From assembly GCA_030039995.1 (NCBI GenBank), contig JASHUL010000151.1, positions 1 through 7,262 of the forward strand: 7,262 nt of DNA, read 5' to 3'. A model generated the notes under the pieces. It was given only the letters and a program-made list of their open reading frames with translations. It made no database searches and was not told the DNA's origin. Shown one piece after another: positions 1 through 4,677 of this stretch. This DNA comes from Thermoplasmata archaeon (GTDB lineage: Archaea; Thermoplasmatota; Thermoplasmata; Lutacidiplasmatales; UBA184). The translations under genes were made by a program, and so were the position numbers. Each line of letters starts with the position of its first letter. The stretch's first letter is position 1.

Positions 1-2
1 CG

Positions 3-338
3 GTCGGCCAGTTCGCGGTCGAGGCGCAGGCCGAGCACGAGGCGATGGTGCGCCTCTACGAGGCGGTCGACGAGCTGCGCCGTCGGGCCGACGAGGTCCA
101 GGCGAAGCTCATCGAGGTGAAGACCGCGGCCGACGAGGCGCATCGCGCGCACATCGCCTCCATCGAGGAGGTGCGGGACATCGAGAAGATGCTCTACGCC
201 GCCCGCGGCGGCCGCGCGCCGCCGAGCTGGGCCGACGCGCAACCTCCCAAGGAGGAGGACTTCCTCGCCCGCCTCAAGAAGGGCGAGAAGGTCTCGACCG
301 AGGACCTCCTCGAGCTGCAGAAGAGCGGACGGGCGTAG
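3..338 (+). CDS. Coiled-coil protein, COG1340-like, C-terminal part (5' truncated)
   Basis: The frame is open back to the left edge, so the gene begins outside the window and the ATG at 45 is an internal Met. About 111 residues are visible. The first 60 are a highly charged, Glu/Arg/Lys/Ala-rich helix with heptad-like spacing, as expected for a coiled coil. A Pro-rich break (ARGGRAPPSWADAQPPKEED) follows, and then a short C-terminal module, LKKGEKVSTEDLLELQ. A long coiled coil ending in a 'kkGekvsteeLl' tail is what I recall of the uncharacterised archaeal COG1340 coiled-coil proteins. Its molecular role is not known. The stop lies 11 bases before the next plus-strand gene, so the two are probably co-transcribed. 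The coiled-coil call is secure; the family assignment is moderate because the N-terminal part is missing. Confidence 0.75.
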   Translation, partial: VGQFAVEAQAEHEAMVRLYEAVDELRRRADEVQAKLIEVKTAADEAHRAHIASIEEVRDIEKMLYAARGGRAPPSWADAQPPKEEDFLARLKKGEKVSTEDLLELQKSGRA

Positions 339-349
339 CCCCGACGACC

Positions 350-1111
350 GTGGCGCTTCCGTACGGCTCCACCGAGGTGGACGCGGTCCTGTTCGACTTG
401 GACGATGTCCTCGTCCCGTTCCAGACGCCCGCGGCGTGGCAGTGGGCGTGGCGGCCTCAGGGGCCGGTCCTCGGTGAACGTCGGGTGCGCGCGGCGGTCC
501 GACGCGCGCTCAAGGAGTGGGACCATCGCCGGTGGCGCGGGTTGACGGGGAAGGAACCGCCCGCCGACCTCGCCGCGCTCGACCGGCATCTGCGCGCGTC
601 GCTCGCGGAAGTCGCCGGCCACCCGCTCCCGGCGCCCGAGACCGATGCGGTCGTACGGCGTCTCCTGCACCCGGCGGGTGAGGTCGAGCGGTACCCGGAC
701 GTCGCCCCGGCGCTGGCGCGGCTGGACGGCGCCGGGGTGCGCTGGGGGGTCGCGACACCGCTGGCCGCCGACGCGGCCGGGTGGCTCCTGCGGCGCACCG
801 GGATCGACCCCGGACGCCTCGTGCTCACGGGCGAGGGCCCCGCGCCGCTGCCCGCGCGCGGGGCGTTCCGGGCGGCCGTCGAGCGCCTCGCGGCGCCGCC
901 CGAGCGCGTGGCGTTCGTCGGCGACCTCTTCTGGAGCGACGTGCGCGCCGCCGGTCGGGCGGGCCTCGCGCCGCTGCTTCTCGACCGGCACGACGCGTGG
1001 CCGAAGGTGCATTCCGGACGGATCACCTCCCTCGAGCAGCTCGAAAACGGCCTCGCGGCGGGCCCCGCTCCGGAGCCCGCGGACGACGGGTCGAGCGAAC
1101 CGGCCGCGTGA
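350..1111 (+). CDS. HAD-superfamily hydrolase-like protein, probably subfamily I
   Basis: A 253-residue protein of HAD type, a family of mostly phosphatases that use an Asp nucleophile and Mg2+. Motif I is FDLDDVL, with D16 as expected nucleophile and D18 as acid/base. A helical cap insert fills about residues 25-115, between motifs I and II. Motif II is GVATP with T136. Motif IV is VGDLFWSD with D192 and D197. The motif III lysine, usually in a 'KPxP' segment, is absent: residues 137-191 hold no Lys, and the matching stretch reads GEGPAPLPARGAF, where R170 is the only nearby basic residue. The last 20 or so residues are an Ala/Pro/Asp/Ser-rich tail. I used the GTG at 350, 11 bases after the upstream stop; the GTG at 377, giving MDAVLFDLDD, is an equally reasonable start, and neither has a clear ribosome binding site. 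Substrate cannot be told. Activity may be altered or lost. Confidence 0.85.
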   Translation: MALPYGSTEVDAVLFDLDDVLVPFQTPAAWQWAWRPQGPVLGERRVRAAVRRALKEWDHRRWRGLTGKEPPADLAALDRHLRASLAEVAGHPLPAPETDAVVRRLLHPAGEVERYPDVAPALARLDGAGVRWGVATPLAADAAGWLLRRTGIDPGRLVLTGEGPAPLPARGAFRAAVERLAAPPERVAFVGDLFWSDVRAAGRAGLAPLLLDRHDAWPKVHSGRITSLEQLENGLAAGPAPEPADDGSSEPAA

Positions 1112-1133
1112 TCGCACCGCCGTGCCGGCGAAC

Positions 1134-1140
1134 CTATATA
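1134..1140 (+). promoter_or_regulatory. TATA box for the V4R-roadblock operon, leaderless spacing
   Basis: CTATATA stands out in GC-rich surroundings. Its centre lies about 30 bases before the ATG at 1167. Archaeal transcription starts about 25 bases after the TATA centre, so the message should begin at or within a few bases of the ATG. No Shine-Dalgarno motif precedes that ATG, which agrees with a leaderless transcript. The box also argues that the V4R gene starts here and not farther upstream in the same open frame. Confidence 0.75.
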
Positions 1141-1166
1141 CGGGCCTCCTCGCTCCCGCCCCGACC

Positions 1167-1568
1167 ATGCGCTACGTCAAAATCGACCAGGCCGAGCTGC
1201 GCAAGATCCTGGAGCTGTACGAGGGGGTCATGTCGCACGCCTGCCACGGACTGTTCTTCAAGGAAGGGTCGGTCATCGGCACGGACATGGCCGAGGAGGC
1301 CCTCAAGGACCGCCCGAAGTTCTTCGAGCGCGCCGCGGCCGTCCTGAAAGAACGGGGATGGGTCGAGGAGGTCACGTTCAGCGACGGCGAAGTGATCGCC
1401 CGGGGGTCGATCGAGGTCACCCCGGGCGACATCCCGACGTGCCACCGGTTGCGCGGCATCCTCCGCGAGTTCTACGAACGTTTTAAGGGGGGGCGCGTTA
1501 AGTGTACCGAAGAGATGTGTGCCAGTACCGGGCATCCGGAATGCCGCTTCCGGATTGAGGAAATGTAG
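1167..1568 (+). CDS. V4R-domain protein
   Basis: A 133-residue protein that is essentially one V4R domain. The C-terminal half carries the recognisable pattern: C92 in TCHRLRGILREFYERF, then VKCTEEMCASTGHPECRFRIEE with C113, C118 and C126. The C-x7-C pair followed by R-F-x-I matches the end of V4R domains, where conserved Cys residues are thought to bind a metal or ligand. C26 and C113 are extra cysteines. V4R domains occur in bacterial and archaeal regulators as small-molecule binding modules and are related to the Bet3 subunit of the eukaryotic TRAPP tethering complex. There is no DNA-binding or enzyme domain, so the protein probably works with a partner. The likely partner is the roadblock protein whose gene follows after 11 bases. 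The frame is open back to 645, but the TATA box at 1134-1140 and the loss of protein-like sequence upstream fix the start at 1167. Ligand unknown. Confidence 0.82.
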   Translation: MRYVKIDQAELRKILELYEGVMSHACHGLFFKEGSVIGTDMAEEALKDRPKFFERAAAVLKERGWVEEVTFSDGEVIARGSIEVTPGDIPTCHRLRGILREFYERFKGGRVKCTEEMCASTGHPECRFRIEEM

Positions 1569-1579
1569 TCGAGGCACCC

Positions 1580-1939
1580 ATGATGGCCACCGGGAACGTA
1601 GGAGCCGTAATCAAGGACCTGAAGACGAGGATCTCGGGGATCGCGACCGCGCTGGTTTCGCGCGACGGTCTGGTCCTCTACGCGGACGTCCCCGCGGGCG
1701 TCTACACCGAGACGTTCGCGATCATGTGCGCGACGATCCTCGGCGCGGCCGCGACCGCCAACACCGAGCTCAATCGGGCGCCCCCCGAGCGGATCGTGAT
1801 CGAGGGGAACGACTCGAAGACGATCATCGTCGGGAGCGGCAAGAAGGCGCTGCTCGTCGCCGTCGTCGACCAGACGGCGGACGTGACGAAGGTCCTCACC
1901 GAAGTCGTCAAGGTCGCCGAGCTCCTGAAGGCGAACTAG
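1580..1939 (+). CDS. Roadblock/LC7-domain protein (MglB-like)
   Basis: A 119-residue single-domain protein. An N-terminal helix (VGAVIKDLKTRISGIATALV) leads into a strand pair with the typical roadblock turn SRDGLVLYADVP (about residues 27-38). A helix with MCATILGAAATANTEL (49-64), strands IVIEG and TIIVGSGKKALLVAVVD, and a C-terminal helix follow. Family members dimerise and, in bacteria and archaea, usually act as scaffolds or GTPase-activating partners of small Ras-like GTPases such as MglA. No GTPase is in this window. The start at 1580 has GAGG at 1571-1574, five bases upstream; the ATG at 1583 is an alternative one codon later. Its position 11 bases after the V4R gene indicates one transcript and probably a shared function. 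Confidence 0.85.
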   Translation: MMATGNVGAVIKDLKTRISGIATALVSRDGLVLYADVPAGVYTETFAIMCATILGAAATANTELNRAPPERIVIEGNDSKTIIVGSGKKALLVAVVDQTADVTKVLTEVVKVAELLKAN

Positions 1940-1958
1940 TCGGCGGCGTGCCGCCGAC
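1939..1958. terminator. Perfect hairpin filling the gap between convergent genes
   Basis: Arms GTCGGCGGC (1939-1947) and GCCGCCGAC (1950-1958) are exact reverse complements around a 2-base spacer. In practice the loop would probably open to four or more bases. The repeat starts on the last base of the roadblock stop codon and ends directly next to the stop codon of the minus-strand glycosyltransferase, so it accounts for the whole intergenic gap. It could end or stabilise transcripts in both directions. There is no T-run, which archaeal termination usually uses, so the terminator role is inferred. Confidence 0.5.
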
Positions 1959-2810
1959 CTAATGCGCGAGCCCCGCGCCCTGCGCCGTTCCGTGATCGGG
2001 CGTGAGGCGTGAGCCGCCGCCCATCATCACCCGGGTGGCGTATCCCCCGATCGCAGCCGTGAGCCGAGCCCAGGCGATCACGGAGCGTTGGCCGGACGCG
2101 AGCCGCCGGATCCGATACCTTCCCCACAAGCTCCCCTGCTTCTCGGTCAGCTGTTTGCGGCCGTAGCCGTTCCAGAACGCCTGGTAGAGGAATCGGACGA
2201 AGGTCGCGCGCATGTGGTGGTAGACGACCGCCTCGGGCGCGTACCGGATGGAGGCGCCGGCGCGCACCGCGCGCAGGTTGAGGTCGATGTCCTCGGCCGT
2301 GATGAATCGGGGGTCGAAGCCGCCGAGCTCCTCGAAGAGCGCGCGACGGTAGGCGAGGTTGCAGGACGGGTACGTCACGTCGTACCCGCTCTGGAACAGC
2401 TCGACCCGCTCGAGGTCGCCGTACGCCGACTTTCCGACCGCGGTGGTGCGGCCGGCGACGATCGGTGCGCTCGCGAGGGCGGTGCGCAGCGCCCGTAACC
2501 AGCCCGAGTCGGCGAAGCAGTCGCCGTCGATGAACGCGACGAACTCTCCGCGCGCCTCGCGGACCCCGCGATTTCGTCCGATCCCTCGGGACCCCGGCTG
2601 GGAGAAGACCCGGAACAGCTCGGGCCGCCGGTGGGCGAACCCCGCCGCGATCAACAACGTGGCGTCCCGGCTCTCCGAGTCGACGACGACCACCTCGTAC
2701 GGCCCCTCTTGCGTGAGCAGGCTCTCGAGGAGCTGCGGGAGGTGCCGGGCTTCGTTTCGGACCGTGATGACGACCGAGATCAGCTTCGGCGAAGCGTCGT
2801 CACTTCCCAA
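1959..2810 (-). CDS. Glycosyltransferase, family 2 (GT-A fold)
   Basis: A 283-residue inverting-type sugar transferase. The N-terminal nucleotide-sugar binding part reads ISVVITVRNEARHLPQLLESL (about 11-31), then VVVDSESRDAT with D44, then the Arg-rich RGIGRNRGVREARGE (75-89). The metal-binding DxD is FIDGDC, D95 and D97. The acceptor side shows PSCNLAYRRALFEELGGFD (148-166) and AEDIDLNLR, with E173/D174 in the usual place of the catalytic base. The C-terminal 80 residues are basic and aromatic (YQAFWNGYGRKQ) and hold no convincing membrane span, so it is probably cytosolic or peripheral. Donor and acceptor cannot be told; lipid-linked oligosaccharide or glycan assembly is typical for the family. 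The ATG at 2810 lies inside the end of the PRC-barrel gene (11-base overlap), so translation is probably coupled. Confidence 0.9.
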   Translation of the reverse strand: MGSDDASPKLISVVITVRNEARHLPQLLESLLTQEGPYEVVVVDSESRDATLLIAAGFAHRRPELFRVFSQPGSRGIGRNRGVREARGEFVAFIDGDCFADSGWLRALRTALASAPIVAGRTTAVGKSAYGDLERVELFQSGYDVTYPSCNLAYRRALFEELGGFDPRFITAEDIDLNLRAVRAGASIRYAPEAVVYHHMRATFVRFLYQAFWNGYGRKQLTEKQGSLWGRYRIRRLASGQRSVIAWARLTAAIGGYATRVMMGGGSRLTPDHGTAQGAGLAH

Positions 2811-3042
2811 TGTCCATCACGACGACATCCTTCACCGCGCGCATGCTCTTGAAGGGAAGCACGAGCCGGCCGGACGCATCGCTCTGGAAGAGGCGGGGCT
2901 CGACATCCTCGCTCGGGGTCACGAGGACGTGCGCGATCCCTCCGGTCACCGTGTCGACCACGAAGTTGTCGATCGCGCCGAGGATCTGTCCGTCGTTCGT
3001 CATGACCGTCTTTCCCCGGAGTTCGGTGAGGAACTTGCGCAT
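2800..3042 (-). CDS. Small PRC-barrel domain protein
   Basis: An 80-residue protein that is a single PRC-barrel. The diagnostic pattern is LRGKTVMTNDGQILGAIDNF (about 8-27), VVDTVTGGIAHVLV (28-41) and the closing GRLVLPFKSMRAVKDVVVM (58-76). PRC-barrels are small beta barrels known from photosynthetic reaction centre subunit H, RimM and several archaeal proteins. In some archaea, small stand-alone PRC-barrel proteins act in cell division (the CdpB proteins that work with SepF), and CdvA carries one too. Size and domain fit such a role, but this is inference; no sepF or ftsZ is in view. The ATG at 3042 has GAGG eight bases upstream (plus-strand 3051-3054) and a TATA-like box at 3079-3086. The gene overlaps the glycosyltransferase gene by 11 bases and is first in that operon. 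Confidence 0.82.
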   Translation of the reverse strand: MRKFLTELRGKTVMTNDGQILGAIDNFVVDTVTGGIAHVLVTPSEDVEPRLFQSDASGRLVLPFKSMRAVKDVVVMDIGK

Positions 3043-3078
3043 GAGGAGGGCCTCGCGCTCGCCGATTCCCGAGCGCCG

Positions 3079-3086
3079 TATTTAAT
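3079..3086 (-). promoter_or_regulatory. TATA box for the PRC-barrel-glycosyltransferase operon
   Basis: On the minus strand this reads ATTAAATA, preceded by an A-rich GAACG that could serve as the BRE. The box centre is about 40 bases from the ATG at 3042, predicting a leader of roughly 15 bases. That is long enough to include the GAGG motif eight bases before the start. Confidence 0.6.
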
Positions 3087-3110
3087 CGTTCGTAGGTACG
3101 CGCAGTCCGT

Positions 3111-3120
3111 CGACGCGTCG
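3111..3120. repeat. Ten-base palindrome CGACGCGTCG between divergent promoters
   Basis: An exact palindrome about 25 bases upstream of the minus-strand TATA box and about 54 bases upstream of the plus-strand one. Its position would suit an operator, but palindromes of this base composition arise readily in such GC-rich DNA. Confidence 0.25.
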
Positions 3121-3173
3121 TTCGACCGCCGGAGGGCGCGTCGGCCCGCGCGAGCGCGTCGCGCGGCGCCATG

Positions 3174-3180
3174 CTTATAT
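3174..3180 (+). promoter_or_regulatory. TATA box for the rpl18e-rpl13-rps9-rpoN operon
   Basis: CTTATAT lies with its centre about 33 bases before the ATG at 3210. Transcription would begin around 3202-3206, leaving at most a few bases of leader, so the first gene is leaderless or nearly so. The box decides the start of rpl18e, since the upstream in-frame ATG at 3171 lies before the predicted transcription start. Confidence 0.7.
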
Positions 3181-3209
3181 CGGCGACACAGGTCGAGGCG
3201 ACTCCGCCC

Positions 3210-3575
3210 ATGCCTTCCGCCTTTCGAGAGAAGAATCCCGAGCTGCACCGCGTCGTCGTCGAGCTCCGACGCGCCGCGCGCGCGCACGCCGCCCCGATCT
3301 GGGGCTCGGTCGCCGACCGTCTCGAGCGCACCCGCCACCAGACGACCCCGGTGAACGTCGGGCACCTGGAGCGGCTCGCCGAAGCGGAGGAGACGGTGGT
3401 GGTCCCCGGGAAGCTCCTCGCCGAGGGCCCGCTCTCGAAAGCGCTCACCGTCGCGGCGTACTCCTACTCCTCGGGCGCTCGCGCGAAGGTGCGCGCGGCC
3501 GGCGGCACCGCGCTCACCATCTCACAGTTGATCGAAGCGAAGCCCGACGGGGCGGGGGTCCGACTCCTTGGCTGA
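3210..3575 (+). CDS. rpl18e: Large-subunit ribosomal protein L18e (eL18)
   Basis: A 121-residue protein, normal length for archaeal L18e, which belongs to the L15/L18e family and sits in the large ribosomal subunit. Recognisable segments are KNPELHRVVVELRRAARAH (8-26), APIWGSVADRLERTRH (28-43), PVNVGHLERLA (47-57), the family signature ETVVVPGKLLAEGPLSKALTVAAYSYS (61-87) and AGGTALTISQLIEAKPDGAGVRLL at the end. The ATG at 3210 is chosen over the in-frame ATG at 3171 because the TATA box at 3174-3180 places transcription start near 3205 and because family similarity begins just after residue 5. It is the first gene of a four-gene operon, and its last codons overlap the start of rpl13. Confidence 0.96.
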   Translation: MPSAFREKNPELHRVVVELRRAARAHAAPIWGSVADRLERTRHQTTPVNVGHLERLAEAEETVVVPGKLLAEGPLSKALTVAAYSYSSGARAKVRAAGGTALTISQLIEAKPDGAGVRLLG

Positions 3576-4008
3576 CGCCGACCGTCCGTCGCCCACCGTC
3601 GTCGACGCGAGCGGCCTCGTCCTCGGACGGGCCGCGAGCGTGATCGCAAAGCGCCTGCTCTCGGGCGAGACGATCGTCGTCGCGAACGCCGAGAAGAGCG
3701 TCGTGACGGGGTCGCGGACCCAGATCCTCGCTCACTACACGGCGGCGAGGGCGCGCGGTTCGGTCCGCTCGGGTCCGCACTTCCCGCGGTACGCCGACCG
3801 GATCTTCCGTCGCACCGTGCGCGGCATGCTGCCGCACCTGAAGACCGGCGGGAAAACCGCGTTCCGTCGTCTCGTGGTCCACATCGGGGTCCCGGACGAG
3901 TGGCGGAGCGCCGCGCCCCAGACGATCGAAGAGGCGAAGGCGCGGCCGTCCCTCCGACCCCCGGTCACCCTCGCCGAGGTCACCGTCCTCCTGGGGGCGC
4001 GCGCATGA
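3568..4008 (+). CDS. rpl13: Large-subunit ribosomal protein L13 (uL13)
   Basis: A 146-residue L13. Conserved stretches are VVDASGLVLGRAASVIAKRLLSG (11-33), IVVANAEKSVVTGSR (36-50), GPHFPRYADRIFRRTVRGMLP (69-89) and the signature region LKTGGKTAFRRLVVHIGVP (91-109). The archaeal protein is usually about this long. The best start is TTG at 3568, which overlaps the end of rpl18e by eight bases; the core begins ten codons later with no ATG or GTG between. A rare start inside the upstream gene suggests translational coupling. The stop overlaps the start codon of rps9 in an ATGA arrangement. Confidence 0.95.
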   Translation: MADADRPSPTVVDASGLVLGRAASVIAKRLLSGETIVVANAEKSVVTGSRTQILAHYTAARARGSVRSGPHFPRYADRIFRRTVRGMLPHLKTGGKTAFRRLVVHIGVPDEWRSAAPQTIEEAKARPSLRPPVTLAEVTVLLGARA

Positions 4009-4412
4009 AGGCCCCGGTCGTCGTGCTCGCGACGGGGAAGCGCAAGGCGGCGGTCGCCCGGGCGACGGTCCGCAAGGGCGCGGGACTCGTCCGCGTCAAC
4101 GACCGGCCCCTCGAGCTCGTGGAGCCCGAGGTCGTCCGTCAGAAGATCCAGGAACCGCTGCTCATGGTCGGCGACCGCAGCCGGGGGCTCGACATCTCGG
4201 TCGAGGTCCACGGCGGCGGGATCGTCGGGCAGGCGTCGGCGGCCCGCACGGCGGTGGCGCGGGGACTCCTCGTCTGGCTGAAGGACGCCGAGCTCCGCGA
4301 GATGTTCAAGCGCTACGACCGCTCGCTGATCGTCAACGACCCCCGGCGCAAGCTGCCGAAGCGGCCCGGCGGGCGGGGCGCGCGCGCGCGACGCCAGAAG
4401 TCGTACCGCTGA
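4005..4412 (+). CDS. rps9: Small-subunit ribosomal protein S9 (uS9)
   Basis: A 135-residue S9, normal length for archaea. It reads LATGKRKAAVARATVRKGAGLVRVN at the N-terminus (8-32), then PLLMVGDR (51-58), the GGG-x-x-GQ-x-x-A-x-R core HGGGIVGQASAARTAVARGL (69-88), and FKRYDRSLIVNDPRRKLPKR followed by PGGRGARARRQKSYR at the extreme C-terminus. In this family that Lys/Arg tail reaches toward the tRNA in the ribosomal P site. The ATG at 4005 shares its ATGA with the rpl13 stop. An upstream in-frame ATG at 3900 lies inside rpl13 and would add 35 residues unlike any S9, so it was not used. Confidence 0.97.
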   Translation: MKAPVVVLATGKRKAAVARATVRKGAGLVRVNDRPLELVEPEVVRQKIQEPLLMVGDRSRGLDISVEVHGGGIVGQASAARTAVARGLLVWLKDAELREMFKRYDRSLIVNDPRRKLPKRPGGRGARARRQKSYR

Positions 4413-4419
4413 GGAAGAA

Positions 4420-4424
4420 GGAGG
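4420..4424 (+). promoter_or_regulatory. Shine-Dalgarno site for rpoN
   Basis: GGAGG within AAGGAGGA (4418-4425) lies seven bases before the ATG at 4432, good spacing. The two later in-frame ATGs, at 4438 and 4441, are 13 and 16 bases away, so this site picks the first. It is the strongest ribosome binding site in the window and serves an internal operon gene. Confidence 0.75.
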
Positions 4425-4431
4425 ACGATCG

Positions 4432-4629
4432 ATGACGATGATGGTGCCGGTCCGCTGCTTCACCTGCGGGACCGTGATCGGCCAGTGCTGGGACGAGTAC
4501 CGCGAGCGGACCAGCCGCGGCGAGCCGGCGGGCGAGGTGCTGGACGCACTGGGCCTGCACCGCTACTGCTGCCGACGGATGCTCCTGACCCACGTCGACC
4601 TGCTCGACGAGGTCGGCCCGTACGGCTGA
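4432..4629 (+). CDS. rpoN: DNA-directed RNA polymerase subunit N (Rpo10/Rpb10)
   Basis: A 65-residue archaeal RNA polymerase subunit, counterpart of eukaryotic Rpb10, which helps assemble the Rpo3/Rpo11 part of the enzyme. The hallmark zinc site is complete: VRCFTCG (C9, C12) and RYCCRRM (C46, C47), with LDALGLHRYCCRRMLLTHVDLLDEV matching the family. C19 is an additional cysteine. The start at 4432 rests on the Shine-Dalgarno site at 4420-4424; the protein could begin two or three codons later without losing any core residue. It is last in the ribosomal protein operon, with 19 bases between it and rps9. In many archaea rpoN is followed by rpoK, enolase or rps2, but here a convergent gene follows. 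Confidence 0.97.
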   Translation: MTMMVPVRCFTCGTVIGQCWDEYRERTSRGEPAGEVLDALGLHRYCCRRMLLTHVDLLDEVGPYG

Positions 4630-4647
4630 GCGACCGCCCGGTCGCTC
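4628..4647. terminator. Perfect hairpin at the end of the rpoN operon
   Basis: Arms GAGCGACCG (4628-4636) and CGGTCGCTC (4639-4647) are exact reverse complements with a CC spacer. The repeat starts inside the rpoN stop codon. It has the same 20-base geometry as the hairpin at 1939-1958 but a different sequence. No T-run follows. A role in ending or protecting the transcript is inferred from position. Confidence 0.5.
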
Positions 4648-4662
4648 GGACAGGGTGGGAGC

Positions 4663-4677
4663 GGGCCCGCGGGGCCC
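4663..4677. repeat. Second inverted repeat next to the surface-protein stop codon
   Basis: GGGCCC at 4663-4668 and again at 4672-4677 can pair around a 3-base loop (4669-4671). Read on the minus strand it comes directly after the stop codon of the surface-protein gene, so it could act at that gene's 3' end. Arms of six G/C bases are short and GGGCCC is itself a palindrome, so support is modest. Confidence 0.3.

Larger units (their letters stand above)
3043..3209. promoter_or_regulatory. Divergent promoter region between PRC-barrel and rpl18e operons
   Basis: These 167 bases hold no gene. They carry a minus-strand TATA-like box at 3079-3086, a plus-strand TATA-like box at 3174-3180 and, between them, a 10-base palindrome at 3111-3120. 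The part from 3101 to 3170 is very GC-rich. The ATG at 3171, in frame with rpl18e, lies directly beside the TATA box and should not be transcribed. Confidence 0.65.

Noticed and set aside
1118..1130. Short inverted repeat CGCCG-TGC-CGGCG after the HAD gene
   Set aside because: Five-base arms of only G and C are expected often by chance at this base composition; not strong enough to call a terminator.
645..1166. Upstream extension of the V4R frame
   Set aside because: The extension is out-of-frame shadow of the HAD gene, Arg/Ser-rich and unlike any domain; the TATA box at 1134-1140 places transcription start near the ATG at 1167.
194..1168. Long minus-strand open frame (324 codons) opposite the coiled-coil and HAD genes
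   Set aside because: Its product is Arg/Gly/Pro-rich low-complexity sequence with no family features, as expected opposite GC-rich coding DNA, while the plus strand encodes recognisable motifs.
3171..3209. Earlier ATG for rpl18e adding 13 residues
   Set aside because: The ATG lies directly beside the TATA box, before the predicted transcription start, and the added residues do not resemble L18e.
2359..3354. Plus-strand open frame of 331 codons over the glycosyltransferase, PRC-barrel gene and rpl18e
   Set aside because: It runs antisense to two genes with clear motifs and across a promoter region; the product is Arg/Ser-rich without recognisable features.
3735..4463. Minus-strand open frame of 242 codons opposite rpl13 and rps9
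   Set aside because: Antisense shadow of two certain ribosomal protein genes.
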